Source: Notospermus geniculatus
Lineage: Eukaryota; Nemertea; Pilidiophora; Heteronemertea; Lineidae
Reading direction: 5' to 3'
Assembly (NCBI GenBank): GCA_002633025.1
Contig: NMRB01002052.1
Coordinates: 6,961 to 70,960, forward strand
Length of the DNA: 64,000 bases
Part shown: positions 52,375 through 61,432 of the stretch, piece by piece
Layout: each line of letters begins with the position of its first letter
How positions within the stretch are numbered: position 1 is the stretch's first letter
Notes under the pieces: model-generated
What the model saw: the letters and a program-made list of their open reading frames with translations, nothing else
The model's database searches: none
What the model was told of the DNA's origin: nothing
Position numbers and translations under genes: made by a program

Positions 52375-53163
52375 TTAACCACTGTCGCTATCCGTTGGAA
52401 CGACGACTAGCTCGTCTCCATTGCAATCTTCGTCGGAACTGCTCGTGTCTGCTTGTTTTTCCTCGTTATGCGAACGATCCACGAATCTTGTCCGTTTTCC
52501 TGTACGATCAGTGCGAACCGTTTTCTGCTTGGTCTCATCTCCCTTTACAGGATAGACGGGAAAGGCTAGATATCGTTTGCGCAATTCTGGTTCCACCTCC
52601 TTGTCGTTCTTGTCGTAGAGCATGTAGAGCTGCATGACAACGTTATTTGCTTCCTCCAGCTTGAACACAGTCGAAGGGGATTTTTTTCGCTTTTTCCCGC
52701 CTTTATCCAAAGACTCCTGTTGAAGGCTCGTTTTCGTGGACTTTGATGGCTCGCTGCTTGTTGTCTTCATGAATTGTTTAATGGACGATTGTTTTCTGTC
52801 TAAAGATGATGAAGTAGAACAGCCCGTTGTCTCTTTGGACGAAGTAGCTTTCTCCTTATTCGGATTGTAAGGAGACTCCATTTGCATTTGCTTTTTAGCT
52901 TGCCTCGCTTCCCGTTCTTTGATTAACTTCTTATGACAGGCATTGCACCTTTCATCGTCTAATTCGAAGTACGTTTCACTCGGGAGAGGTCGCTTGCATC
53001 TCTTGCATACCTTGTATGCTGCATTAAAACACTTACGGCAGTACGGTCTTCCTTCTACGAGAAATTTATACTTGCTACACCAATTGCATTTCTTGCGCAT
53101 GCATTCATAATCAGTGTCCGAATTGTACGCTTCGTGATCGCTGGTCTTTGCTGCTGGCCTCAT
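52375..53163 (-). CDS. Cys-rich zinc-binding protein of the Polinton-like element
   Basis: The first ATG is at 53163 (MRPAAKTSDHEAYNSD), 262 aa. Residues about 20-85 carry a series of CxxC pairs (CNWCSKYKF, YCRKCFNAA, CKRCKRPLP, CNACHKK), suggesting two or three zinc ribbons. A long Ser/Lys-rich region and an acidic tail (SSSDEDCNGDELVVVPTDSD) follow. A cataaaag motif lies near 53250, upstream of the start. Location between integrase and kinase suggests a nucleic-acid-binding or regulatory role, which is inference. No named family is recognised. Confidence 0.75.
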   Translation of the reverse strand: MRPAAKTSDHEAYNSDTDYECMRKKCNWCSKYKFLVEGRPYCRKCFNAAYKVCKRCKRPLPSETYFELDDERCNACHKKLIKEREARQAKKQMQMESPYNPNKEKATSSKETTGCSTSSSLDRKQSSIKQFMKTTSSEPSKSTKTSLQQESLDKGGKKRKKSPSTVFKLEEANNVVMQLYMLYDKNDKEVEPELRKRYLAFPVYPVKGDETKQKTVRTDRTGKRTRFVDRSHNEEKQADTSSSDEDCNGDELVVVPTDSDSG

Positions 53164-53290
53164 TGTAATGTTGTTCGGTAGTTTCGATACGATACCAATC
53201 GAAGTGATATGAAGCAGGGATGAGAGACGTGTCACATTGTCTTTTATGGCCCTTTGCAGAAAGAGGGATGGAGTGCTGCGCGTGGTCTTA

Positions 53291-53998
53291 CTAATTTCGA
53301 TCTTGAATGGTTCGCATGACGAAGTTTAGAAATTCATACGTCGTCGGGCTGGCACTCCTCTCTACTGCCACCCCTTTTCTACGTAACCACAGAATGTGAT
53401 CCTCGTAGCCCTTGGCCAGTGCTGCTTGATAATCTTCGGTGACACCGCCGTGAATTTCAAAGGCCCTTCCTCTGTTACGGAGTCGTCTCATACAGGTTTT
53501 AATTGGCGTGTCTATGTAGTACAATCCATTCATCTCAACGCCGAGAGACTTGAGGGTGGAGTCGGCTTTACTTATCGTGTAGTCGGTGAGGAAATCGCGA
53601 ATAAATTCGTTGATCATTTCGTTGCTGAAGTGTGTTTGAATGAATGGCAACGGGCTGTACAGACTCCTGTCTCCTACGATCACCAGTGTGTCATTTCGCC
53701 AATCTTTTTCTGGAGATTCCATTGCAGGCCGTACTTTATCTTTGAAGTCGGAATTTGTGCTCCGAGTGAAGTGCATCTGAGCGATGGGAATATTCGTGCG
53801 AGCATCCTCGTAGAGCAAAGCTAAAGGATTGTGCGTCTTGAAGTGGGTAAAGCGCTCCAAACACTCGCTAACAGTGAGCAGAGTGAAGGGAAATTTCTGT
53901 GTCTGGTTATATTCCCTCAACGTGGATAGGAAGTGAGACTTTCCCGCTCCTATCAGTCCTTCCAATCCGAAATAGAATACTTTGCCCTTACTGCCCAT
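53291..53998 (-). CDS. Deoxynucleoside kinase (dNK/TK2-like)
   Basis: 235 aa, close to the usual length of the family. It would phosphorylate deoxynucleosides to monophosphates and feed the dNTP pool for viral-type replication. A P-loop (GLIGAGKS) sits near residue 14, the substrate/catalytic motif DRSLYS in mid-protein, and an Arg-rich lid (RRLRNRGRAFEIHGG) near residue 180. It begins at the ATG 53998 preceded by a TATA box about 30 bp upstream. A host origin by capture or a viral kinase lineage are both possible. Together with dUTPase it makes a nucleotide-metabolism pair in one element. Confidence 0.9.
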   Translation of the reverse strand: MGSKGKVFYFGLEGLIGAGKSHFLSTLREYNQTQKFPFTLLTVSECLERFTHFKTHNPLALLYEDARTNIPIAQMHFTRSTNSDFKDKVRPAMESPEKDWRNDTLVIVGDRSLYSPLPFIQTHFSNEMINEFIRDFLTDYTISKADSTLKSLGVEMNGLYYIDTPIKTCMRRLRNRGRAFEIHGGVTEDYQAALAKGYEDHILWLRRKGVAVERSASPTTYEFLNFVMRTIQDRN

Positions 53999-54022
53999 TC
54001 TGTAGGATGTCCCTATGACGTG

Positions 54023-54030
54023 TTTTTATA
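54023..54030 (-). promoter_or_regulatory. TATA box upstream of the deoxynucleoside kinase
   Basis: On the minus strand ggtataaaaaca lies about 25-32 bp upstream of the kinase ATG, so transcription would start at or just before the start codon, leaving almost no leader. Confidence 0.5.
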
Positions 54031-54174
54031 CCACAGTTATGTAAGTAGCGCGAGTACCATCGGGAACATTCTTCTCGCCGTCACATGGGAATTTACGGAT
54101 CCTGTCCACACGGTTTTGAATGTCACGACAAAGTTTCTTTAGTGTCTATAGTGTCTTAAAGTATCTTAAAGCGT

Positions 54175-54363
54175 TTAATCAATTTCCTTCCTGTAAGCAT
54201 CAAAATTTGGAATGTCGTCATCAAACTCAAGTGCATCGGAAGGTGAGATGCTTATTCCTTCCTCAGCCGCGCCTTCTATTCCGTCGATGTCGTCCAAATC
54301 GCCCTTTTTGCGCGGCTTCCTCACACAAGAGCAACAGACAATTGTGCACTCGACATCTTCCAT
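54175..54363 (-). CDS. Small acidic Cys protein
   Basis: 62 aa starting MEDVECTIVCCSCVRKPRKK, then strongly acidic and ending DDIPNFDAYRKEID. It begins 38 nt after the stop of the PC4-like gene. The CCSC cluster followed by a basic patch may bind metal or nucleic acid. No family is recognised, and it could be a C-terminal exon of something larger. Confidence 0.5.
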   Translation of the reverse strand: MEDVECTIVCCSCVRKPRKKGDLDDIDGIEGAAEEGISISPSDALEFDDDIPNFDAYRKEID

Positions 54364-54400
54364 TTTGGTGCTCAGCTTCGGATTGTAGGAAGAATCACCA

Positions 54401-54802
54401 CTAGTACCAATCGCTAGTCGGTTGCGCAATTTGGTCGTCGTCGTCTTCGTCGTCTTCATCGGTGGTTTTTCGTCGTTTCTTTCCTGCAGCAGGTGATTTT
54501 CTTTCTGATCCGTTTGTGTTTTTTCGTTTTGAACACTGCGAAGGTTCGATGTCTTCTTCCTCGTTTCGATGTTCATCGCTATCGGCTGCAACCTCTGCCA
54601 AATAGACGTCTTTACTGGCTCGCTTTAAATCCGGTAATTTATCGACCAAAGCTTCGATGTCGAGATGCTGCAAGCTTATCCTTTTTTGACGATCAGCCTT
54701 GTGGTAGACGTGAAACCATGTTTGATTCTTAAAGCGTGTCACATCGACTTTAAGACGAGTTCCAATGTCCATTGAAATGCGTGTACGCTTCGCGTCAGCC
54801 AT
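54401..54802 (-). CDS. PC4-like ssDNA-binding protein
   Basis: 133 aa from the ATG at 54802 (MADAKRTRISMDIGTRLK). Residues 8-65 follow the PC4/p15 pattern: RLKVDVTRFKNQTWFHVYHK (two antiparallel strands), KRISLQHLDIEALVDKLPDL (ISL strand followed by the dimer helix). A basic stretch (KKRRK) and an acidic tail (DEDDEDDDD) follow. PC4 dimers bind single-stranded or melted DNA, so a role as replication ssDNA-binding protein or late-transcription factor is plausible next to PolB. The call rests on pattern, not on an alignment score. Confidence 0.6.
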   Translation of the reverse strand: MADAKRTRISMDIGTRLKVDVTRFKNQTWFHVYHKADRQKRISLQHLDIEALVDKLPDLKRASKDVYLAEVAADSDEHRNEEEDIEPSQCSKRKNTNGSERKSPAAGKKRRKTTDEDDEDDDDQIAQPTSDWY

Positions 54803-55158
54803 TTTGTAGGAACCACTTTGAAGGTACGTTTCGATAACACGCACACAGCCAGTACGATGCGTCTGTACGCAGTGATGGCACTGACGCAGTACATCAAAGC
54901 TGCTCGTCACAACGCCTTTTCTTCTGTCTTTTATCTCACAGAGACCACCATTGCTCCTATGTTAGACATGACCTTCAACGTTTTTGTGCGTCACGTCAAT
55001 ATTGTTGACGATAACGATATCGTGGAGAGCTTTAAAAAGACATTTTGCTGCACGAATCTGAACCGTCATCAATGTGGTCACATGTCATTTTCCTTGCCGG
55101 AGGAGCGTTGTGCAATATTGATAAGTTATTATACGTGCGTGCAGAATGCATTATTGAA

Positions 55159-58100
55159 TCACGAATCACTTGAACTCCCGCGCGAGTTCCGAATTCTATA
55201 ATCTCCAAAAGACAAAGTGTGTAAACCGTCATCACAAATCCATCTTTTGGTGTCGAGAGGGCAGAGCGCTTTCTTCTCTTGCTGACACGAGTAGAGAGTG
55301 TGACGTTTGGAACGAATCGATGTGAATTTACATCTGTCTCCTTTGGAGGGCAACGCTTCTAATGCACGCCGATAGTCACCAATGTCTATTCTCCTCATGG
55401 CAGATTTCGGAATCCCTTTTCCTTTTCTCACACTGCTGTTATCCGCGTGTTCCGTGCAGTACATTTTCGCGCGCAAGCCCACGAACCGAACGATTGGATT
55501 CGTCGCATGTTCACGTTTGAATGTGCCGCGAACTTTCTTGTTCGTCTCACAAAAGTAAGGCGACTCCCTGGCGTAATTCGACAAATCAAAATACCGCCGG
55601 TTGGCATACAGATCTTCATCACAGTGACTCCCCTCAACAACATATATCAAACTATCCGTATCGGTCATGATTAACGTCGCCCTATCGCCATACATTGGCA
55701 GAATGAACGAATAGTGCATGCGATACATGTGCAGTTTTGCCAGCTCGAGACAGACTGTACCGACAGCCACGGGTTGCGAAATGAGAACCGATTTTTGTTT
55801 CATCTGAATGCCTGCCAAGTGAGAGTTGTAAATGGTCATCGTCTTGAAGTTGGGCTTGCTCGTCTTCTGCAAAAATTGCTTCTTTCTGGTCACCAACTTC
55901 ATGTTGATGTGCCGTGTATTGTCCTGCAGCGTTTTCCCGTAGGTCGAATTGGACATCAGTTTCCAAAAATCCGATTCGAAGACCGTTGATGCATGCTTTC
56001 GTTGTTCGGTGTTGAAACTGATGAAGTCTTTCATCCAGCGTGATTGGTCGAATGCCAAGATGCGGCGAATCTTCCTCAATTTCATTCCCAGTTGGAGATA
56101 GTAGAGCAGGTTTTTGTGATAGACAATGTAATTTCTTCTTGGACCCAGGTGAGCGGTATCAGTTTTTCGCCTCCACTTTTCAGCTGCGACGTATCGAGCA
56201 ATTTTCCTGCCAGAAAATGCATGTGCGGACTCCATTCACTCGGGATGACAGTAACCTTCTCTGGCGCCAAAGGAAAACAGCTGTGTTGATCGTGCAATGA
56301 GGCGGGATAGTCCAGATCTACTTCGAGCATGTAGCCTTTTTCGTCGTCATCACCACAGGATGCCAGTTGAAATTCTTCGAGATTCTCTATCCAATGGAAG
56401 TTGCCCTTGGGCATCGCCTGACTCAAGCAGTAGCCATAGAGGTTCGTGCAATCGAGAGGGAGAATTTCTCGACGGGGCAGCTTCTCGTTGAAGTCGTCTC
56501 CTTTTTCGGGAATGTTAATGTCATCGACCAGTCGTAAAAAAATTGAGGCGAAACCGCCTCTGGTCCCCTTTTTCAAGTACAGGTACATCTCCAAATTGTC
56601 GAGTAGGTCCAAGCAAACCCTCGTGTGCTTGAGCATCGCATGAAAACCCAGATGTGGTGTGGACACGAATTTCGTTGGGTCCAGCTGGAAGTTCTTCATG
56701 GACATCTGGCGAAATCTTTCAAAGCAATCCGCCAACAGCAGAACGTCTGTTTGGAGATACACGACCAAATAGTCCTGTAGAGAATGACAGTCCATGGCGC
56801 GCCACACATTTTGTGCTTGTTGATACTCGGCTGCGGTGATTGATTCCTCTTTCAAAGTGTTGTAGAAGGCAGATGCGGGGGGCAGCTGTGACATGCTTAA
56901 TTTTTCAACAGAGTCTAAAAAATCATAGCAGAACACGCCTTTTCGGAGCAAAAGGTTGTACTTGCTTTTTGAAGAAGCGAGATGTTCATAAAAGAGAGGA
57001 AACCGAACATCGCTGTTGTCGCGGCTCCCCTGATTCCTGTTTGCTGCAGAAACAGTACAGGAGGTGTTCTTCATGGACTCGACTAGGTTGGCCAATGACG
57101 ACGGTAGGAACAAGAAACTGTCCAAGAATGTCACTGTGTCTGCATAAATAGCGATGTAGTGTTCTGTGTGTTTGGGTAATATTCGAAACTTGGTCGAATC
57201 AGAGTTCTGTTTGGCCAATTCCTCCACAAACATGTGATTGTCGTATTTAGAAGCGTTGTGTGCAATGCAAGTGATGTTGATTTCTCGTTCTGCTGCGTAG
57301 GTAAGATTGCACCTGAAATGAAAAGAATATATAAGGATTAAGTCGCTCGACATTACGATTATGCGGCATGAGGAATATTTTCCTGGAATATAGACGCTTC
57401 TCGTCCACTCACCTTTGACACAATACATAACGAAGACCGGAGTTTGGGTTTAAGTGGCAATGGTCGTAGCATTTCCCGCTGAAACTTGTCAACTTGCATC
57501 CGCACATCTGACATTCCTTCTGGTTGTGAAATTTGTCCCAATCAGCAGCACTCATTCTATAAGAAGCGTCCGTGCAATGTAAGTCAATGATAGCGGCTTG
57601 ATCGATCTGCTTGTTCAGCCAAGAAAGAAATGCGCGAACGCAGTCTAAGCCAACGTGTGTAAATAAGGTGGAATTGAACTCCGAATTGAGGCATATTCGT
57701 TTTGCTGCGACAGCGATAGGCACATGACGAACCACTGTGGAATGTTCGCTGTCTTTCTGTAGAAGGCACTCGAAATCATAGTAAACAACGTGTCGTCGAG
57801 GTACCATGGCTCGAAAATTGTCAAATTTCAGTTTCGCACTCTCCCCCTGCGGAAAAGTATACACCTGACCATCGTTCAGACAGCATTTTTCGTGAACCTT
57901 TCGTCTGTTTTTTGTGGAATAGACGGCGAGACATGATCTGCAAACGAACTTCTTCGCGTGATGTTTGTGAGTGACATTCCCGAGTAGCCTGCTCAGATCC
58001 GTGATCAAGTAGAAGTGATTTCTGTACAGTAAGAGATCAATCTGGCGTTGCTTTGGCGACGTCTTCGTGTTTTTTGACAGATACAACACCTGTAGGGGAC

Positions 58101-58869
58101 AGGGCGACTCTTGAGATCTTCCTACCCAGCGATAAACGTTAATGGCAAAGTTATTACGCTTTTCGAACAGAGGAATTTGGCCAATGGATGTTGGGTAGCT
58201 CAAGTTGCTCAAATCGTGATTTGTCTTTCGCTCCCACAATCTCAGACTGAATTTGGAAAAGTCATGTCGGCCCTTCTGTTGTTCCTCGTGCGCTGCTATG
58301 CAGTAAATAAAGCATTTGTCCTCATCCCCCGCGTTGTCGAGATACGTTTGTAAACACGCCCGTTTGTTTCGAATTGCTGCTGGTAACTGCTCGTGTTGCG
58401 AACGGCCTCCACTGAAAGGAGTGAATTCAGCCACGCTCAGTCGAAGCTTGAGTACACTTTCAAAAAGCCAGCCGCTACCTTCGTGAACAAAGGCATCGAA
58501 TTTTGCTCTTATTTCTTCGAAATTGGATCGAAGCAAATCTACAATATCCTTGGTATAAAACACCTTACATGTTCGGCTCGTGAACCAGGGTTCTGTCCGC
58601 CGTTCTTCGTACTCCTCTGGAGATGCGGCATTCCTTTCGTCGTGCGGAATTGTACACACGAGTTTTTGAAACTGTACCTGTACTTCGAAATGGTACTTGT
58701 AAGCTTTCGGATGATCGGGCTCCTGCTTTTTGAATAAGCTTTTCAGGTGTCTTTTTAACAATACGAATGCTTCTTTTTCCAGGAACAGCTCGAGATCATG
58801 AGCGTAACGAACGGCAGTGTAACTCCACTGCCGTCCAAGTCCCTGCCCGAATTCCTTCACGAGCTCCAT
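55159..58869 (-). pseudogene. Protein-primed-type DNA polymerase B, one intron, one frameshift
   Basis: It replicates the element. Coding runs 58869-57413, then an intron (57412-57313), then 57312-55159; about 1200 aa. The first ATG in frame is 58869 (MELVKEFGQGLGRQWSY). A zinc-finger-like and HNH-like segment (CQMCGCKL, YDHCHLN) precedes the palm. Exonuclease motifs: DFEC (Exo I), HNASKYDNH (Exo II), TDVLLLADCF (Exo III). Polymerase motifs: DCTNLYGYCLSQ (A), LMSNSTYGKT (B), MTDTDSLIY (C); the C terminus LHTLSFGDYRI is typical of Polinton PolB. A single-base shift near 56140-56165 separates motif A from motif B, and the summed coding length leaves a remainder of two. All catalytic residues survive on either side, so the break may be recent or a sequencing error. 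Confidence 0.92.
57313..57412 (-). other. Spliceosomal intron in the polymerase gene
   Basis: Donor gtgagt after CAAAG and acceptor tcatttcag before GTGCAAT, 100 bp, AT-rich, with in-frame stops. Removal joins the two conserved PolB blocks in frame between CQ and CNLTY. Confidence 0.85.
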
Positions 58870-58987
58870 CCGATGGCCGTTCAGAAAAAACCCTTGTTCT
58901 TCGTGATGTCGAGTTGTCCGCACATCACATCAGATTTTAAGCAACAAAGAGTCACTTTTTGGTGCGAAATATTCATAATGTGGGCTC

Positions 58988-59542
58988 TCACGAGTCCTGC
59001 GAAACGCAGAATACGCACAACATTGCCTCCTCCTGGTTGGCATGACTGGCGGGGGAGTGTGTTTTTCTTAGAGAAACGTTCCATAAGTTTTCATCGTCTA
59101 AAATGCGTTCGTATTGTTCATGGGTGATGACAAAATCGTGGTTTTTCACAGTGTCCCTGATGCGTAGCTCGCCGAATTCTGTGAGTGTGGCGCACATGTC
59201 TTCACCCGCCAGAAACCAACCATTGTCGTGAACGCAGGCGGACCATCTAGGGCAGTGAGTTCGATGTTCGAGGATATCGACGTTTATCCTTAATAAGTCA
59301 TTTAACTGAGCCATGGACAATTCGCTTCGAGCGAGGGACTCATAAGCGAATAAGACAAGCTGGCATTTTGTGTCTCCATCCTCGTCTTCCGATAAACACA
59401 CCTCGATGCGTGACGCGTCCACATGATGGTGTTCGCTAGCAGGCGCTATAAAATATGTCGTTTGTGGATCTATCTCCTCCATAGTATTATATAGCAGATT
59501 GAAGAACTGCAGAAGTCTGTGTGAACACAGCTCTTGTCTCAT
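58988..59542 (-). CDS. Unknown protein of the Polinton-like element
   Basis: 184 aa from the ATG at 59542 (MRQELCSHRLLQFF), which overlaps the stop of the preceding gene in the string TAATG. It is acidic with an N-terminal hydrophobic helix, a mid-segment CQLVLFAYESLARSELSMAQ and several Trp/Cys residues. A later ATG at 59482 (MEEIDPQTTYF) is an alternative start and has ctatataat just upstream. No family recognised. Position between PolB and the structural candidate is the only clue to function. Confidence 0.65.
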   Translation of the reverse strand: MRQELCSHRLLQFFNLLYNTMEEIDPQTTYFIAPASEHHHVDASRIEVCLSEDEDGDTKCQLVLFAYESLARSELSMAQLNDLLRINVDILEHRTHCPRWSACVHDNGWFLAGEDMCATLTEFGELRIRDTVKNHDFVITHEQYERILDDENLWNVSLRKTHSPASHANQEEAMLCVFCVSQDS

Positions 59543-60564
59543 TACATTTTTCGTTTTTTGAAATGGAGTGTGCACACCACTTTTCCCCAAGAGAATTCCA
59601 CCTCTTGACCAAGATCATCGCAAATCAAAATCTCAATTGATTGGAAGTATTTGCTGGCAAGGGGCCGATATCGAATACGATCGAATGACTTCGATAAGTA
59701 TTTTCTGGTGCTCCGTTCGCCTTCGTTCCCATTCTCCCCCCTTCCGGCGCATTCCTCTATTGGTAAGGCCCGAAGCAAGGGCACAAGTGCGTTACCTACA
59801 AGGGTCGCTTTCGAGAGATTACAATAAATATATAGACTCGATAGGTGAACGCGCAGGTCCGACTTCCGTTCAGCCGTCACTCTATACCACTGTTCTTCTT
59901 TTTCCTCGTCGAGCGGTTCATCGTGGGTTGTATCGGATGTCGTGGCATCGTCCGTCGTTGCAGTAGCAGAATTGGCTGCAGGAACTCTCCCAGCCCCGAA
60001 GTCAGTCTCAATCGTCTCTTTTCCAACTGTTTCTGCCGTGCTGCGTGTCGATTTCTGTGTACGATAGGGCTTTCCTTCCCCGAAGAAATATTTCGTTTTT
60101 CTAAACCCAAGCAATTGTGCCAGAAAATAGTCCATGAAAAGGCAGTCGCCGTCTTTCATCCGAACAGAAACATAGCCTGCGCTCGTGAGTCCGAATTGTC
60201 CATAATGCCATTCCGGCGGTTTTTTGCTGTTGAGTTCATCTAATAGTTGGTTGAGGTTGAAAATGCGATCAACACCCTTCTGCCCGGCACAGGCGTCGTG
60301 TATTTTAGGTCCTTGCCCCCGTCTCAAATCGGCCGTTGCAATTTGGTACACGCACCGCTCAATTTTGATTTCCTCACTCCAGCTACAAGGATATGTTATT
60401 TCAGACAAACCGCACACGTATTCATCGTGAATTTTTGTGAAATCCAATGCTTTAGGCAAAGCAATGGTGAAGCGCGATGCCCGGTTTTGCTCCATGCCCT
60501 GCAAAACTGTGGTATTACTAGGGAGGACCACGTAAAAATCGTCTTCGAGATCTTCAGCAGCCAT
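59542..60564 (-). CDS. Conserved Polinton-associated protein, virion-protein candidate
   Basis: 340 aa from the ATG at 60564 (MAAEDLEDDFYVVLPSNT). The layout, an N-terminal FYVVLPSN segment, then SRFTIALPKALDF, CGLSEITYPCSW and a C-terminal FQSIEILICDDLGQE followed by FSWGKVVCTLHF, matches a family I recall from Polinton-type elements in cnidarians and echinoderms. The beta-rich pattern would suit a jelly-roll capsid or penton-like protein, but this is inference. A central Thr/Asp/Glu-rich loop (about residues 180-230) looks disordered. The stop overlaps the next ATG (TAATG). Confidence 0.65.
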   Translation of the reverse strand: MAAEDLEDDFYVVLPSNTTVLQGMEQNRASRFTIALPKALDFTKIHDEYVCGLSEITYPCSWSEEIKIERCVYQIATADLRRGQGPKIHDACAGQKGVDRIFNLNQLLDELNSKKPPEWHYGQFGLTSAGYVSVRMKDGDCLFMDYFLAQLLGFRKTKYFFGEGKPYRTQKSTRSTAETVGKETIETDFGAGRVPAANSATATTDDATTSDTTHDEPLDEEKEEQWYRVTAERKSDLRVHLSSLYIYCNLSKATLVGNALVPLLRALPIEECAGRGENGNEGERSTRKYLSKSFDRIRYRPLASKYFQSIEILICDDLGQEVEFSWGKVVCTLHFKKRKM

Positions 60565-60757
60565 CTTCGGGATCTTGAGAAACAATTGGGAAGTAATGTG
60601 ATTATTATCGACAAAAAAGCGTTCACATCATCAATGTAGCAACACGATTACAACGTTCTCATCACAACACCTTTTCGTGGACACCGGGCGGAGTGTTGCA
60701 TAAAAGCGATTAATAAGGGGCTCGGCATTCTAATGTCGTTATTCTTGTTTGCTCGAG

Positions 60758-61207
60758 TTAAAATAGTCCACTGGAGCCAAAACCTGCACTTCCTCTGTTT
60801 CCATCCTTGCCATCGAATGGTTCTCTCGATTCCATCACGACAGGATTTGAAGCTTTCTCACAAATGAGTTGTGCTATGCGTTGTCCTCGTGTGACGTGCA
60901 GAGGCGATTGTGAAAAATTGAAAACTAAAATTTTTAGAACGCCAGTGTAGTCGATATCAACCACGCCACTTCCAATATGACAAAACTTTGAATAACTCCA
61001 CCCTGAACGTGGTGCAATACGTCCGTAACAACCTTTCGGGAGGCGGACTTGCAAATCAGTGGACACCCACGCACGATCCATTCCCTCGATAACCACGTTT
61101 TCGGAACTATACAAGTCGTAACCAATCGAGTTGGGCGTTGCTTTCGTTGGAACGGTGGCGTATTGTGAAAGCCTGTGAAATCGCAGAATCTCCGGTCGGT
61201 GTGCCAT
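60758..61207 (-). CDS. dUTPase
   Basis: 149 aa, the usual length of a trimeric dUTP nucleotidohydrolase. It converts dUTP to dUMP, limiting uracil in element DNA and supplying dTMP precursor. Motif 1 SIGYDLYS, motif 2 APRSGWSY, motif 3 GSGVVDIDYTGVL (catalytic Asp), motif 4 RGQRIAQLI and motif 5 GNRGSAGFGSSG are all present, so it should be active. It begins at 61207 (MAHRPEILRFHRL). A TATA-like actataaac lies near 61308 on the minus strand, about 100 bp upstream. Confidence 0.95.
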   Translation of the reverse strand: MAHRPEILRFHRLSQYATVPTKATPNSIGYDLYSSENVVIEGMDRAWVSTDLQVRLPKGCYGRIAPRSGWSYSKFCHIGSGVVDIDYTGVLKILVFNFSQSPLHVTRGQRIAQLICEKASNPVVMESREPFDGKDGNRGSAGFGSSGLF

Positions 61208-61432
61208 AGCTACTTTCTGAGTGATGAAACAAACTGTTTTGTGATTCGGTTTTGACAGCGTTTATGTTGATCTTGTGATGTGGCGTGAAAGAGTTCGTCA
61301 CAAGGGGTTTATAGTTCGAGCGGGAGCAGAAATTGCCTTGTTCTTCAAAATTCCTGCCAGTTTTCATTACGGCAGTAGAAAATGCCATCAGACACCGTCA
61401 CTCACACAACGATTTTGTTTTGTGTTTTTCAG
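61208..61432. promoter_or_regulatory. Divergent intergenic region upstream of dUTPase
   Basis: Holds the minus-strand TATA-like motif near 61308 and, on the plus strand, a polypyrimidine tract with acceptor (tgtgtttttcag) ending at 61432. Genes on the two sides are divergent. Confidence 0.4.

Larger units (their letters stand above)
51271..61320 (-). mobile_element. Polinton/Maverick-like (adintovirus-like) element, partial
   Basis: A block of co-directional minus-strand genes combines a retroviral-type integrase with chromodomain, a protein-primed-type PolB, dUTPase, deoxynucleoside kinase, a PC4-like protein and a virion-protein candidate. INT plus PolB is the defining pair of Polintons and adintoviruses. 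The left terminus is missing, since the host repeat at 51015-51269 follows the undetermined base. The right limit is not seen; plus-strand genes beyond 61.4 kb may belong to the same element. ATPase, protease and capsid genes were not identified. Confidence 0.85.

Noticed and set aside
54401-54910. Longer version of the PC4-like protein starting at 54910
   Set aside because: The N-terminal 36 residues lack similarity to the fold and overlap the upstream region of PolB; the ATG at 54802 starts directly before the domain.
58869-58923. PolB start at 58923
   Set aside because: The codon there is GTG; the first ATG in the frame is at 58869.
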